Shown here in pieces: positions 1 to 9,382 of a stretch of 64,000 nt of DNA. Made by a program: the position numbers and the translations under genes. The stretch is taken from assembly GCF_002812125.1 (NCBI RefSeq), contig NZ_NPDQ01000006.1, positions 246,100 to 310,099 of the forward strand. Direction: 5' to 3'. This stretch comes from Leptospira brenneri (GTDB taxonomy: Bacteria > Spirochaetota > Leptospiria > Leptospirales > Leptospiraceae). Below the pieces are notes generated by a model. It ran no database searches. It was not told the origin of the DNA and worked only from the letters and a program-made list of their open reading frames with translations. Position 1 is the first letter of the stretch. Each line of letters begins with the position of its first letter.

Positions 1-1
1 G

Positions 2-106
2 GATTTAGATTTGTTTGGATTTGCGGACAGTCCTGAAGAAGCCCTTCGATTCTTTCAGGAAAAGATTCGTTTCGAATTGACCCAATCTACGGGTACAAAA
101 ACATAG
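2..106 (+). CDS. C-terminal end of an unidentified protein (partial)
   Basis: The window opens inside a reading frame that runs from base 2 to a TAG at 104-106 and encodes 34 residues, including DLFGFADSPEEALRFFQEKI. The frame stops 18 bases before rpmB. A tail of this type (acidic, then 'PEEA' and a helix) resembles the end of LOG/TIGR00730 nucleotide-binding proteins, but this is a guess from a short stretch. The rest of the gene lies outside the window. Confidence 0.55.
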   Translation, partial: DLDLFGFADSPEEALRFFQEKIRFELTQSTGTKT

Positions 107-124
107 CGAAACAAGGTAATAATT

Positions 125-409
125 ATGGCTAGAACATGTGTAGTAACCGGAAAAGGAACGACGGCAGGGAATAATGTTTCCCATTCTCATAAAAAGAACC
201 GCCGTATCTGGAAGGTGAATGTGATCACAAAGAAAATCTTTTTGGAAGACGAGAACCGTTGGGTTCGCGTAAAGATTTCTACACGTGCTTTGCGAACTCT
301 TCGTAAAAAAGGTTTGAAAGTGGCAATCAAAGACCACGGTGGCGATCTTGCTGCTATCACTCCTAAAAAATACGTAGGAATCACTCCAAAAGCACAACCA
401 GCAGCTTAA
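125..409 (+). CDS. rpmB: 50S ribosomal protein L28
   Basis: Structural protein of the large ribosomal subunit. The 94-residue product begins [20 protein letters not shown] and continues with the basic KKNRRIW block typical of L28, then a basic C-terminal half with the [12 protein letters not shown] helix. Its length is slightly above that of E. coli L28 (78 aa), with an Ala/Pro-rich tail. An AAGGTAAT-type ribosome-binding site precedes the ATG. It sits just before nth; a weak CTTAAA/TTTAAG palindrome at 407-419 lies between the two genes. Confidence 0.96.
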   Translation: MARTCVVTGKGTTAGNNVSHSHKKNRRIWKVNVITKKIFLEDENRWVRVKISTRALRTLRKKGLKVAIKDHGGDLAAITPKKYVGITPKAQPAA

Positions 410-432
410 ATTTTTTTAAGTTCGCTTGTGGA

Positions 433-1074
433 TTGAAACAATCCAAAAAAACACCCAAAGTCACCGAAGTCTACCGTCTCTTAGAGGCGGAGTTCGGTGT
501 CGTAGAAACCCCCCTTCATTTTTCTAAACCCTACGAGCTTGCGATCGCTGTCATTTTAAGTGCACAGTGTACGGATGAACGAGTGAACACTGTCACACCT
601 GAACTCTTTCGCACCTTTCCCACTCTCGAATCCTTTGCCAAAGCACCTCTTGCGGCCATAGAGAAAAAAATCTTCTCCACTGGGTTTTATAAAAATAAAG
701 CCAAAAGCATCCAAGGTTTTGCTCGTATGGTTCTAGATCAGTTTGGTGGTGAGATTCCCAAAACGATGGAAGAGGCAATTAAACTTCCAGGGTTTGGAAG
801 AAAAACCGCCAATGTTGTCCTTGCTGAAATTTATGGAGTGGTGGAAGGGTTTGTCGTCGACACTCATGTCAAACGACTCACCAAGCGTTTGGGTTTCACG
901 AATAAAACTGATCCCGTACAAATTGAACGGGAAATGATGAAGATCACTCCTAAGGAGATTTGCCGAAACCTATCTCTGTACCTAATATTTCTCGGTCGTA
1001 AGAACTGCCAAGCCCGCCGGACATTTTGTTCGACTTGTCCTCTCGCTTCCCTATGTCCTTCGTTTTCGGAGTAG
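433..1074 (+). CDS. nth: endonuclease III (DNA glycosylase/AP lyase)
   Basis: Base-excision repair enzyme removing oxidised pyrimidines and nicking at abasic sites. Visible features are the helix-hairpin-helix LPGFGRKTANVVL with catalytic Lys124, catalytic Asp143 in VVDTHVKR, and the C-terminal [4Fe-4S] ligands C192, C199, C202 and C208 in the C-X6-C-X2-C-X5-C spacing of E. coli Nth. Length (213 aa) is normal. The start is TTG at 433, since no in-frame ATG lies nearby upstream. Its 3' end overlaps a convergent minus-strand gene by about 125 bases. Confidence 0.96.
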   Translation: MKQSKKTPKVTEVYRLLEAEFGVVETPLHFSKPYELAIAVILSAQCTDERVNTVTPELFRTFPTLESFAKAPLAAIEKKIFSTGFYKNKAKSIQGFARMVLDQFGGEIPKTMEEAIKLPGFGRKTANVVLAEIYGVVEGFVVDTHVKRLTKRLGFTNKTDPVQIEREMMKITPKEICRNLSLYLIFLGRKNCQARRTFCSTCPLASLCPSFSE

Positions 1075-1783
1075 GTTTTTCTAATCCTTCTTCTGTTTCC
1101 GATTCTTTTCTTTGTTTCCAAGAACGATTACGATCTGTTAAGTTGATCGATTCTAATTTATAATCCAATCGAATTAGATTTCTTTTGCGGAAGAATAAGT
1201 TCAATGTTCCAAGCCTTCCATAATCTTTGGGGCATTCGATTTGATGGACATTGGAAAGATAACGAAATCGGCTTTGCGGTTTTCCTTCTACAAGGAGGAA
1301 GAGAGGAAGTTCTGGATGGTTTTGCCATGGAAGGAGGGGGATTTTGGTTTCATCATCGGCACTCACATAAACAATCCAACCATCATAGTCTTCTATATTT
1401 TTGACATCGATGAGTTCTTGGATGGAACCTAAACCTAGTTTCACGGGGCCATGGTTCATTTCTCTTGGTTTTCCGAGTGTGAATCCATCAAAAGGAAATT
1501 CTAATGGTTTGTCTTTCGGGGTAAAAGGATACAACATGTATCCTTTCCCTCGTTTTAAATCCAAATCCATCTTTTCTCGTTCTACAAATCCAAGAAGGGA
1601 ACTTAAGCCTCCGCGGCCTTCCTCATCCATCCTTGTGAAGAGTTCTTTGTCACAATGGAAAAAAATACGAAGGGGGCGGTCTTCTAAACTGGGATGGGCT
1701 CCTGCCGTAGAGATGAGGAGAAAAATCCCGAATGTAATGCAAGATGAGAGGAATCTACCAAGAAAAGAAAGACGGATATTCAT
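950..1783 (-). CDS. exported protein of unknown function
   Basis: A 277-residue product with a clear signal peptide: basic start, hydrophobic segment about residues 8-27, likely cleavage after ISTAGA. I recognise no domain. The body contains aromatic and acidic stretches; the last 45 or so residues are highly charged (Lys/Glu/Ser-rich) and are encoded largely antisense to the 3' end of nth. It is divergent from ubiA with a 93-base gap that must hold both promoters. The long convergent overlap suggests either loss of an earlier stop or a frameshift near the end, but the N-terminal two thirds look like a real exported protein. Confidence 0.75.
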   Translation of the reverse strand: MNIRLSFLGRFLSSCITFGIFLLISTAGAHPSLEDRPLRIFFHCDKELFTRMDEEGRGGLSSLLGFVEREKMDLDLKRGKGYMLYPFTPKDKPLEFPFDGFTLGKPREMNHGPVKLGLGSIQELIDVKNIEDYDGWIVYVSADDETKIPLLPWQNHPELPLFLLVEGKPQSRFRYLSNVHQIECPKDYGRLGTLNLFFRKRNLIRLDYKLESINLTDRNRSWKQRKESETEEGLEKPTPKTKDIGKREDKSNKMSGGLGSSYDREILGTEIGFGKSP

Positions 1784-1876
1784 AAATTAAGACCTTGGTT
1801 CTAAGAACGGAAGAAATCGAATCAGAATGAACCAAAAAACCTTCCGTCTGTCTAATCTAAGGGTAGAAAGGATGCC

Positions 1877-2788
1877 ATGAACTTCTTTAAAAACCTAATT
1901 CTCTACGCTAAAATGGTCAAATTTTCTCACACACTCTTTGCTCTCCCTTTTGCAGGGATTAGTTTCATCCTAGCTTACCTTGAATCCACCTTGGATACGG
2001 GAGACCTCCTTAGGATTGGGGCCCTTGTCCTTGTTTGTATGGTGAGTGCTCGAAGTGCTGCCATGGGATTCAACCGGTATGTAGATTCGGAAATTGATGA
2101 AAAGAACCCAAGAACACAAAATAGAGAGATCCCTTCTGGAAAAATCTCCAAACTTTCGGCTCTTCTTTTTATAGGACTTTCTTCCTTCATTTTTATCTTT
2201 GCCAGTTTCTTTGTTAATAAACTTGCTTTTCTGTTATCTTTCCCGGCTCTTTTTGTTTTATTTCTTTATTCACTGACCAAACGGTTTACTCTGTTTTGTC
2301 ATTTGGTTTTGGGATTTGCCATTTCTCTTGCTCCCCTTGGTGCTTGGATTGCCATCACAGAAACTGTAAATTTGGTTCCCATTCTTTTTTCATTGGGTTT
2401 ACTTTTTCATATTTCCGCCTTTGATGTGTTATATGCCATTCAAGATATGGACTTTGATGCGAAAGAAAACTTACATAGCATTCCTTCTCGTCTCGGTGAA
2501 ACGAAGTCTCGGATGATTGCTGTGATTTTACATATTTTCTCTTTTGTATTTTTTATTTTTGCAGGGATTAGTGCAGGGCTTGGGGTGATGTATTTTCTCA
2601 TCCTTTCTGTGATTGGAATTTTGGTTTTGTATGAACATAAAATTTCTTACGAGTACAAATCCAAAGATTTGCCGATGGTTTTTTACCAAATCAATTCTTG
2701 GATCAGTGTGGTTTTATTCCTTGCGATTCTTTTTGATAAGTGGAACGAATTTTTATTAAAAGTTTCTTCTGGAATTAGTTTTCGATGA
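1877..2788 (+). CDS. ubiA: UbiA-family prenyltransferase (quinone biosynthesis)
   Basis: Integral-membrane enzyme that attaches a polyprenyl chain to an aromatic ring. Both Asp-rich motifs are present: NRYVDSEID in the first half and [10 protein letters not shown] in the second, separated by hydrophobic helices; the 303-residue length fits the family. A GAAAGGA ribosome-binding site precedes the ATG. The stop overlaps the ATG of ubiX (ATGA), so the two are translationally coupled. In organisms making menaquinone by the futalosine route this pair corresponds to MqnP plus a flavin prenyltransferase; whether the substrate here is 4-hydroxybenzoate or a naphthoate cannot be told from the sequence. 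Confidence 0.93.
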   Translation: MNFFKNLILYAKMVKFSHTLFALPFAGISFILAYLESTLDTGDLLRIGALVLVCMVSARSAAMGFNRYVDSEIDEKNPRTQNREIPSGKISKLSALLFIGLSSFIFIFASFFVNKLAFLLSFPALFVLFLYSLTKRFTLFCHLVLGFAISLAPLGAWIAITETVNLVPILFSLGLLFHISAFDVLYAIQDMDFDAKENLHSIPSRLGETKSRMIAVILHIFSFVFFIFAGISAGLGVMYFLILSVIGILVLYEHKISYEYKSKDLPMVFYQINSWISVVLFLAILFDKWNEFLLKVSSGISFR

Positions 2789-3381
2789 AACTCGTTGTGG
2801 GTCTTGCGGGAGCTAGCGGCAGTATTTATGCAGCCAGGTTCCTTCGTGCTCTCTATGAATTAGAGGGCGAGACTTTTATTACAGCAAGTCCCGCTTCTTT
2901 ACGTATTTTTTCCGAAGAGTACGAAACAAAGGTGGAGTCGGCAGAAGACATTTTATCTTTTGTAGAAACCAAATGGAAAACAAAACCCAAACACAAGTTT
3001 CATATACGTAATTTTTTTGATATTGGGTCTGACATTGCCAGTGGTTCCAACACTTGGGACGCGATGGTAGTGATTCCTTGTAGTATGAAAACTGTCGCTT
3101 CGATGTCAGCGGGTCTTACTGAAAACTTGATTGAAAGAGCGGCCGATGTCACTCTCAAAGAGAGAAGAAGACTTATCATTGTTCCCAGGGAAACACCTTA
3201 CAATAGAATTCATTTAAAAAATCTTTTGGCACTAGATGAAGCGGGAGCGATCATCCTTCCCGCATCCCCAGGGTTTTACCAAATGCCAAAAACCTTAGAC
3301 GATCTTGGAGATTTTATTGCTGGAAGGATCCTGAATCTAATAGGTGTGAACCAAACACTTTTTCCTAAGTGGTTGGGGTAA
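2785..3381 (+). CDS. ubiX: flavin prenyltransferase UbiX
   Basis: Makes prenylated FMN, the cofactor of UbiD-type decarboxylases. The 198-residue protein has the nucleotide-binding start [15 protein letters not shown], the central segment [16 protein letters not shown], the basic [14 protein letters not shown] block and the [15 protein letters not shown] segment, all diagnostic of UbiX/Pad1. It overlaps ubiA by four bases. Its 3' end overlaps the convergent thioesterase gene by 17 bases. No ubiD gene is visible in the window. Confidence 0.96.
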   Translation: MKLVVGLAGASGSIYAARFLRALYELEGETFITASPASLRIFSEEYETKVESAEDILSFVETKWKTKPKHKFHIRNFFDIGSDIASGSNTWDAMVVIPCSMKTVASMSAGLTENLIERAADVTLKERRRLIIVPRETPYNRIHLKNLLALDEAGAIILPASPGFYQMPKTLDDLGDFIAGRILNLIGVNQTLFPKWLG

Positions 3382-3778
3382 AATTCCGAAAGTAAGCAGT
3401 TGGTTTTCCATTTTCACCTAAGCATACGTAGGTGATGTCACTTTCAATGACAGCAGACATTTTTCCCGTTTGCGGATTGTTCGTGATGGCCAAAGTCCTC
3501 GATGTGACGGAAGATTTTCCGTATTTTACGATTTTTCCATAGATTTGAATGATGTCGCCAGCCCGGGCGGGGGAGCGAAATACCACATTGTCCATACTCA
3601 TGGTGACAATATTGGTATAACGAATTTTATTCATCACATACATTGCCATCCCTTCGTCGATCCAGGAGAGCATTTTCCCCCCAAAAAGATTGTTATGGTA
3701 GTTCAAATCGTCTGGTTGCACCAGGTGTTGGGTGACCAGTTCCATATCTCGGAGTTTGTTCTGAATTGTATCGACCAT
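3365..3778 (-). CDS. acyl-CoA thioesterase (hotdog fold)
   Basis: Hydrolyses acyl-CoA thioesters. The 137-residue hotdog domain carries [20 protein letters not shown], the Asn/Gly and acidic catalytic region typical of the YciA/cytosolic acyl-CoA hydrolase group, then [20 protein letters not shown] place the start at the ATG at 3776-3778 (MVDTIQNKL); a longer frame from 3862 would overlap pyrB on the other strand and adds no conserved residues. It is convergent with ubiX (17-base overlap) and divergent from pyrB. Confidence 0.9.
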   Translation of the reverse strand: MVDTIQNKLRDMELVTQHLVQPDDLNYHNNLFGGKMLSWIDEGMAMYVMNKIRYTNIVTMSMDNVVFRSPARAGDIIQIYGKIVKYGKSSVTSRTLAITNNPQTGKMSAVIESDITYVCLGENGKPTAYFRNFTPTT

Positions 3779-3844
3779 AAATACCAAAAAATATGTTTTC
3801 GATTTATTCGATACCAAAAACCCTAGAGAAAAGATTTCCAACCT

Positions 3845-4777
3845 ATGCACTCTTATTCTCACAAAAACATTCTAGACACCCTCCAATTTTCCAAAGAGGA
3901 CTTAAACTTCCTCATTGAAAAAACCAAACGAATGAATGCTCTTCATGAATCAGGGAAGGCATTCGGGATTTTGAACGGAAAACTTCTCGCTTCTTTGTTT
4001 TTTGAAGCGAGTACGAGGACCAGGCTCTCTTTTGAGGCTGCCATGGAGAGATTGGGGGGTAGGCTCATCTCCACAGTAGGATTTCAGTTCTCTTCCATTT
4101 CCAAGGGAGAAACTCTTTATGATACCATGAAGATGATCGAGGCTTATGTGGACATCGCCGTCATTCGCCATCCCGTGGAAGGGTCTTCAAGGATTGCGGC
4201 AGGGGCTGTGAACATACCTGTCATCAATGCAGGGGACGGTGCCGGCCAACATCCCACCCAAGCACTTCTCGATTTATACACGATCTTTTCTGAAAAAGGA
4301 AAGATCGATGGTCTGAACATCGCTTTTATTGGTGATTTAAAATACGGAAGAACCATCCATTCACTCATCAATCTTCTGAGACATTACCCGGTGCATTTGT
4401 ATCTCATCAGTCCCGATGAATTAAGACTTCCTGAAAAATACAAAAAGAATTTGGAAGGGTATCCTATGACCTGGGAAGAAACGGCCGACATCAAAGCTTT
4501 CTGGGATGCAGATGTTGCTTACGTAACAAGGATTCAAGAAGAAAGATTTCCTGATCATAGGGAATACGAAAAACTAAAAGATATTTATAAAGTAAATAAG
4601 GAGCTTGTATTAGCTTCTAAAAAAGATACTACCATCCTCCATCCACTCCCTCGCGTGAATGAGCTTTCTACAGATGTAGATGATCTTCCAAATGCAGCAT
4701 ACTTCCGTCAGGCGAAGTATGGAGTGGTGGTGAGAATGGCTTTACTTTGCCTGAGTCTCGGAGTGGACTTTGACTAA
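3845..4777 (+). CDS. pyrB: aspartate carbamoyltransferase, catalytic chain
   Basis: Second step of pyrimidine synthesis: carbamoyl phosphate plus aspartate to carbamoyl aspartate. The carbamoyl-phosphate loop STRTR is at residues 56-60 in [20 protein letters not shown] at 136-139, and [10 protein letters not shown] near the C-terminus. The 310-residue length is standard. No regulatory pyrI gene follows, so the enzyme is probably a simple trimer or dihydroorotase-associated. The next gene starts inside its last codons, implying cotranscription. Confidence 0.97.
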   Translation: MHSYSHKNILDTLQFSKEDLNFLIEKTKRMNALHESGKAFGILNGKLLASLFFEASTRTRLSFEAAMERLGGRLISTVGFQFSSISKGETLYDTMKMIEAYVDIAVIRHPVEGSSRIAAGAVNIPVINAGDGAGQHPTQALLDLYTIFSEKGKIDGLNIAFIGDLKYGRTIHSLINLLRHYPVHLYLISPDELRLPEKYKKNLEGYPMTWEETADIKAFWDADVAYVTRIQEERFPDHREYEKLKDIYKVNKELVLASKKDTTILHPLPRVNELSTDVDDLPNAAYFRQAKYGVVVRMALLCLSLGVDFD

Positions 4778-5138
4778 AAAGATTTGGACTTTAGCAGAGG
4801 CAAGGGAAGTCCTTCCTTTGGTGCGAGAGATCACAAAAGAATATTATTTAAGAGCCAGCGTTCTTGCTGATGATGTGAGAAACAAACTTCTCCCAGAAAA
4901 TGTTTTGGAAGCGAAAGAAGAAGAGATTGGTGAAATTGTAAATCATTGGACAAATGAAATTTTGGCCATGCAAATTGATGTCAAAGGTTTGTGGCTCGTT
5001 GATTTTGATCATGGCAGCGGGTTCTATTGTTGGACTTGGGGCGAAGAAGATGTGTTATACGAACACGGTTATCATGAAGGATTTAGATCGAGAAAACTCA
5101 TAGAGGAAAATAAAGAAGAAAATGACTCAGATAAATGA
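4770..5138 (+). CDS. DUF2203-like protein
   Basis: A 122-residue soluble acidic protein, TTG start at 4770, overlapping the end of pyrB by 8 bases and the start of dapL by 17. The N-terminal [16 protein letters not shown] motif, the central acidic helix and the [11 protein letters not shown]...FYCWTWGE segment match the pattern of the DUF2203 family, whose function is unknown to me. Position between pyrB and dapL suggests only shared transcription, not a shared pathway. Confidence 0.85.
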   Translation: MTKKIWTLAEAREVLPLVREITKEYYLRASVLADDVRNKLLPENVLEAKEEEIGEIVNHWTNEILAMQIDVKGLWLVDFDHGSGFYCWTWGEEDVLYEHGYHEGFRSRKLIEENKEENDSDK

Positions 5139-6348
5139 AAACTATTTAAAATTGAAAGCAGGATATTTGTTTCCTGAAATCGGAAGAAGGGTCAAAGTAT
5201 ATTCCGAAGCCAACCAAGCTGCTAAAATCATTCGTCTTGGAATTGGGGATGTTACTTTGCCTTTGGCACCAACGATTGTGAACGCTATGGTGGACGCGGC
5301 CAAAGAAATGGGAGTTTCCCAAGGCTTCCATGGATACGGTCCAGAACAAGGGTATTCGTTTCTCATTCAAAAGATCATTGCACATGACTACACGGCACGT
5401 GGAGTCCAAATTGCTGAGGATGAAGTTTTTGTTTCTGACGGTTCAAAATGTGACTGCGGAAACATCCAAGAGATCTTTTCTTTAGATAGTAAAATTGCCG
5501 TAGTGGATCCCGTATATCCCGTGTATGTTGATACAAACGTGATGGCGGGTCGCACGGGAGAAGTAGGGTCTGACGGCCGATATGCGAATATCATTTATAT
5601 GCCTGCTACCGAAGAAAATAATTTCGAACCTGATTTTCCAAAAGAAAAACCAGATATCATTTATCTTTGTTATCCAAACAATCCAACAGGGATGGTCGCA
5701 ACAAAAGCTCGTCTTACGGAGTGGGTGAACTTTGCTAAAAAAATTGGCAGTATCATTTTGTATGATTCCGCTTATGAGTCTTTCATCCAGGATCCTGAAA
5801 TTCCTAAGTCCATTTATGAAATTCCGGGTGCCAAAGAAGTGGCGATGGAGTTTCGATCTTTCTCTAAAACAGCAGGATTTACAGGAACACGTTGTGCTTA
5901 CCTTGTGATCCCGAAAGACTTAAAAGGAAAAACAAAAGCAGGGGAAGAAATTAGTTTTAATTCTCTTTGGAACCGCCGCCATACAACCAAGTTCAATGGA
6001 GTGTCGTATGTGACACAAAAAGGAGCGGAGGCAGTGTTCTCTCCCCAAGGCCAAGTGGAGATCAAAGAACAAATTTCCTACTATATGCAAAATGCGAAGC
6101 TCATCAGAGAAGGACTCGCAAAAGCCGGATACACCGTATTTGGTGGGACGAATGCTCCTTACATTTGGTTAAAAACTCCAAAAGGTCTGAAATCTTGGGA
6201 ATTTTTTGACGAACTTCTAAACAAAGCCCAAGTGGTAGGAACCCCTGGATCCGGATTTGGACCGGCGGGAGAGGGTTATTTTCGACTTTCTGCCTTTGGA
6301 AAGCGAGAAGACGTGATTTCTGCCCTAGAACGAATCCAAAAAATGTAA
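5122..6348 (+). CDS. dapL: LL-diaminopimelate aminotransferase
   Basis: PLP enzyme converting tetrahydrodipicolinate directly to LL-diaminopimelate, the short-cut lysine/peptidoglycan route found in spirochaetes, chlamydiae, cyanobacteria and plants. The 408-residue protein has the fold-type I signature YPNNPTG at 184-190, the PLP lysine K249 in [15 protein letters not shown], and the DapL-specific [14 protein letters not shown] segment. The start ATG lies within the end of the DUF2203-like gene behind an AAAGAAG site. Confidence 0.95.
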   Translation: MTQINENYLKLKAGYLFPEIGRRVKVYSEANQAAKIIRLGIGDVTLPLAPTIVNAMVDAAKEMGVSQGFHGYGPEQGYSFLIQKIIAHDYTARGVQIAEDEVFVSDGSKCDCGNIQEIFSLDSKIAVVDPVYPVYVDTNVMAGRTGEVGSDGRYANIIYMPATEENNFEPDFPKEKPDIIYLCYPNNPTGMVATKARLTEWVNFAKKIGSIILYDSAYESFIQDPEIPKSIYEIPGAKEVAMEFRSFSKTAGFTGTRCAYLVIPKDLKGKTKAGEEISFNSLWNRRHTTKFNGVSYVTQKGAEAVFSPQGQVEIKEQISYYMQNAKLIREGLAKAGYTVFGGTNAPYIWLKTPKGLKSWEFFDELLNKAQVVGTPGSGFGPAGEGYFRLSAFGKREDVISALERIQKM

Positions 6349-6400
6349 AATTTAGTCCTGGTTTTTCCTGTAGCTCCGATATATAAAACAAGGTAGAGCT

Positions 6401-7390
6401 ATGGGAAAATGGAAATTCATCCTCTTTTTTGCAATGGTTGTGGGTCATATCTCACATATCAGTGCAGTATCTCCAGAACAAACGAATCTGGGTATTTTGA
6501 TCTTTGAGAACAAAGAAAACTTAAATTTTATCAATGTGGCCCTTAGTAATTTGGCCCCTTCTCAAGAAGAAACTCCTTCTGCCCAACCGGGAACTGCGGC
6601 ACCTGCTGAAGATCCTTCCAAAAAGAATTTGGATTTTGATTATTTCAAACTTCTAAAAGCAGCGAACCAATCTGATTTTAGTGGAAACATGTGGTATCTA
6701 CAAAGTAACTACGTGTATGGATTTCGCCAACTTCGCCAAGCACAAGGGGAACTGAAAAATATTTTTGAAATCGTGCTTCAAAAATATATCGAAGATGCCA
6801 GAGCACTTCTAGAAGCTGCGGCTCCTACCATCATTCGTTCTAATGATAATAACGCCAAAGCGTTGTTACGTTTAGGTTTTCGTGATCTTCGTTCTTCTGA
6901 AGATCTTTATACTACCGGTCTTAATTCCAGCCCACACCAATACCGATACAAACTCACTCTTTACAAAGAAGGGATTTTGACACTTCGTCGTGCGAAACGT
7001 TTTGCTATCCTCGCGATGATTTATAGCAAAACTCCAGATGAAGACAAACCGGAATACCAATATCGTTCGAACGAAGATTTGAAAGATGCTCGTAATGAAG
7101 AAAAACAACGTAACTACGAGAAAGTAAGAGATACACTTATCAACTTTGTGGAAAACAAACGTATGGAAAGAACGGTTGTCCCTCCCGGAAATCCTGATGC
7201 AAAACCATTGGATCTTATGGAACAACATGATGACAACTACGGATTCATCACTTCCAAAAAGTTAGATTTACTTTTAGAAGCGAATGCACAAATCAAAGAG
7301 ACCGAAGGTGCAAGACGTGAGTCTGTTCCTCCAACTCCTAAGTTTGATGAAAACGGAAAAGCAATCTACCCAGAAGAAAAGAAAAAATAA
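6401..7390 (+). CDS. exported helix-rich protein of unknown function
   Basis: A 329-residue product with a signal peptide (MGKWKFILFFAMVVGHISHISA, cleavage likely near residue 22), a Pro/Ala-rich linker about 45-70, then a long, largely helical charged region without cysteines, and a Lys/Pro-rich end. An AAGGTAGAG-type site precedes the ATG. The next gene begins one base after its stop and is also exported and helical. Leptospira flagellar-sheath proteins FcpA/FcpB share this general design (exported, about 300 aa, all-helical), but I cannot establish homology from memory, so function is left open. Confidence 0.8.
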   Translation: MGKWKFILFFAMVVGHISHISAVSPEQTNLGILIFENKENLNFINVALSNLAPSQEETPSAQPGTAAPAEDPSKKNLDFDYFKLLKAANQSDFSGNMWYLQSNYVYGFRQLRQAQGELKNIFEIVLQKYIEDARALLEAAAPTIIRSNDNNAKALLRLGFRDLRSSEDLYTTGLNSSPHQYRYKLTLYKEGILTLRRAKRFAILAMIYSKTPDEDKPEYQYRSNEDLKDARNEEKQRNYEKVRDTLINFVENKRMERTVVPPGNPDAKPLDLMEQHDDNYGFITSKKLDLLLEANAQIKETEGARRESVPPTPKFDENGKAIYPEEKKK

Positions 7391-7391
7391 T

Positions 7392-8030
7392 ATGAAATGG
7401 ATTACCAGTGTTATCATCTTTGTGTTTGCTCTCGGGCTTGTGGCCAAAACCACAATGTCGTACAGAGAACGTAAAAAACAATTAGATGGAAAAATAACAC
7501 TGGTTCTCGATATCAAAGAACAGTTGAAGTTGGAGCCAGAGATTGGCAAAACTTCCATTGAGAACATTCGCACACAAATCGAAGAAACCTATCGTGGTGG
7601 CAACCGCATAGAAATGGAAAAAGCTCTTTCGATTGCCGAAGGAGACCTTCTTGTTACCCAAAGAAAACTTTGTCTTCCGATGGAAGAATCCGCAAACCAG
7701 CTCTACCAAAAGGCTATGGGACAATGGATTCTCATCGATGGGGAAGACAAAGCCGGTACAAAATCTTTAGAATGGGAAATCAAAGAGAAAATCCAAAGAT
7801 ACCTTTTGATGGCAAAAAGTGAAAAGGATCATGCAAGGGAATATTTTTTATCTGGGAATTACCATCTTTCATTACACACATACAAACGTTCGCTAGTTTA
7901 CAGTCTTATGTCTTTACGATCGCAAAAAGCAGAGATTCCAGAAGATTACCAAGCCGCTGATTCTGTTTGGGTCCAACCGATTTGGATGGGTCTTCATAAA
8001 CAAAAGCAAACCACGATTCAAGAAAACTAA
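7392..8030 (+). CDS. membrane-anchored or exported helical protein
   Basis: A 212-residue protein starting at ATG 7392, one base after the preceding stop; a longer frame from 7284 would run through the previous gene. The N-terminus MKWITSVIIFVFALGLVA is a signal anchor or signal peptide, followed by a charged helical region that includes YLLMAKSEKDHAREYFLSGN and HLSLHTYKRSLVYSLM, which look like TPR-style or helical-bundle packing. It probably works with the preceding exported protein. No recognised family. Confidence 0.78.
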   Translation: MKWITSVIIFVFALGLVAKTTMSYRERKKQLDGKITLVLDIKEQLKLEPEIGKTSIENIRTQIEETYRGGNRIEMEKALSIAEGDLLVTQRKLCLPMEESANQLYQKAMGQWILIDGEDKAGTKSLEWEIKEKIQRYLLMAKSEKDHAREYFLSGNYHLSLHTYKRSLVYSLMSLRSQKAEIPEDYQAADSVWVQPIWMGLHKQKQTTIQEN

Positions 8031-8076
8031 AAATTTCGATTTTCACTGATATCAAATCTCAAAAAATGACTGCTTA

Positions 8077-9240
8077 GTGAAGTTCGAATCACTCTATCGT
8101 CATTTTTTGCTGACAAGGGCCACCCACCTTCCCGTGATTTCGGAAGAGGGTGAGTTACTTGGCCTTCTTTCCAAAGACCGTGTACACCGCGAGTTGTCTG
8201 ATTTGGGAAGAGAAAGGGAAGATCTCGACGAAATTCCCGTAGAAATTTTAGAAACAGAACTTCACGAAAATCTATTACTCTTTTTTAAAGAATCCACACA
8301 GATTCCGGTCATTGGTCTTGATGGTGAAAAAAAAGACAATTGGGACAAACCCAGGTTCCTTGCCGCATTCACTCGTTTAGACACGAGCCAAGTTCGTGAC
8401 CCAAAACTGGAAGAAATCGAATCTAAACTCGAAAAGAAAAGAGAAAATGCAGATTCTGTGCAATGGTTTATGGAACTCATCCTTTCTCATTTTCCGGACG
8501 GGCTTCTCGCCACCGATGTGAATGGCGCTACAGTTTTTTATAACGAAACTTTTGAAAACGAAATTCTCACAAAACCATTGTTTCGTGATTCTTTACAACT
8601 AGCAGAAAAATACCTTCACAATCTCAATCGGGAAGTCCTCGCTGCTTATTTAAAAGAACATGATTTGAGTTTGGGAAAGGATGCGGACACGAATGTCCTT
8701 TATACGAATTTAACAGATCTAAGGCTAACTTTACGAATCATTACCTTAAAAAAAGAAAAAAAGGTTTTTGGGTTTTTGTATCATTTTTCGCCTTCTTCTT
8801 TCGCCAATCCTACGGGAAATGGAGATTCAGAATTTCCCAATTTAGGAGAAGCTTTCCGCTCCAAACTTCCCTTAGAGTCCGTTTTGGAAGAAATGGAAGC
8901 GCATTACATCCATAAGTCGCTAAAAAGAAACTCGAATAATATATCTCATACTGCCACGGAGCTAGGTGTCCCTAGAACTACCTTACAGAATCGCATTCGT
9001 TTTTTAAAACTCTCAGAACGTTTCCAAAATGAGGCAAAAACGAAAACGGTAATCCCAAGGAAACGTGCAGAAAAGGCCGAAGAGAAACAAAAAAAAGTCA
9101 CTGAAAAAAGCAAAACCCTTCCCACAAAGAAGGCCAAAACCGTTAAGAAACCAGTGAAATCTTCAAAATTAGCGACGAAAGCGAAGAAACAGAGCCCAAA
9201 ACCAAGACAAGCAAGTAAAAAGTCGAAAAAAAGACGTTGA
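8077..9240 (+). CDS. CBS-like/PAS/Fis-type HTH regulator with lysine-rich tail
   Basis: A 387-residue protein, GTG start. In order: a CBS-like N-terminal region (about 5-95) with THLPVISEEGELLGLLSKD and a second half-repeat IPVIGLDGEKK; a PAS-like domain (about 130-238) with FPDGLLATDVNGATVFYNET; a Fis-type helix-turn-helix (about 267-312) with ISHTATELGVPRTTLQNRI, as at the end of sigma-54 activators; and a tail (321-387) with about 24 lysines in 67 residues, resembling histone-H1-like or AlgP-type tails. No AAA+ or Walker motif is present, so it is not a classical sigma-54 activator. Likely a DNA-binding sensor; target unknown. It lies upstream of rho. Confidence 0.82.
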   Translation: MKFESLYRHFLLTRATHLPVISEEGELLGLLSKDRVHRELSDLGREREDLDEIPVEILETELHENLLLFFKESTQIPVIGLDGEKKDNWDKPRFLAAFTRLDTSQVRDPKLEEIESKLEKKRENADSVQWFMELILSHFPDGLLATDVNGATVFYNETFENEILTKPLFRDSLQLAEKYLHNLNREVLAAYLKEHDLSLGKDADTNVLYTNLTDLRLTLRIITLKKEKKVFGFLYHFSPSSFANPTGNGDSEFPNLGEAFRSKLPLESVLEEMEAHYIHKSLKRNSNNISHTATELGVPRTTLQNRIRFLKLSERFQNEAKTKTVIPRKRAEKAEEKQKKVTEKSKTLPTKKAKTVKKPVKSSKLATKAKKQSPKPRQASKKSKKRR

Positions 9241-9322
9241 CGAAAACAATCAGAAAAACAACTTTTTCATTACCGTTTGAGAAAACACCTCCGCACTTCG
9301 CTGTTTCACTTGCATACTTAAC

Positions 9323-9351
9323 TTGCACAAATGGTTTCCCGAATTTAATCA
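9323..9351 (+). promoter_or_regulatory. possible sigma-70-type promoter for rho
   Basis: TTGCAC at 9323-9328 and TAATCA at 9346-9351 with a 17-base spacer lie about 30 bases before the rho ATG. The -10 match is moderate. Seen by eye only; other AT-rich pairings are possible here. Confidence 0.28.
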
Positions 9352-9382
9352 AATACTCTAACAAATCAATGTAGAACAATCT

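Noticed and set aside
1401..1790. 129-codon plus-strand frame opposite the exported gene at 950-1783
   Set aside because: Antisense composition (Ser/Pro/Arg-rich), no start signal; the minus-strand frame has a signal peptide.
3779..3862. 28-residue N-terminal extension of the thioesterase
   Set aside because: It would overlap pyrB on the opposite strand and adds nothing conserved; the ATG at 3778 fits the family start.
9000..9240. Lysine-rich coding repeats at the end of the 8077 gene as a DNA repeat array
   Set aside because: The base sequence is not periodic; only the amino-acid composition is repetitive.
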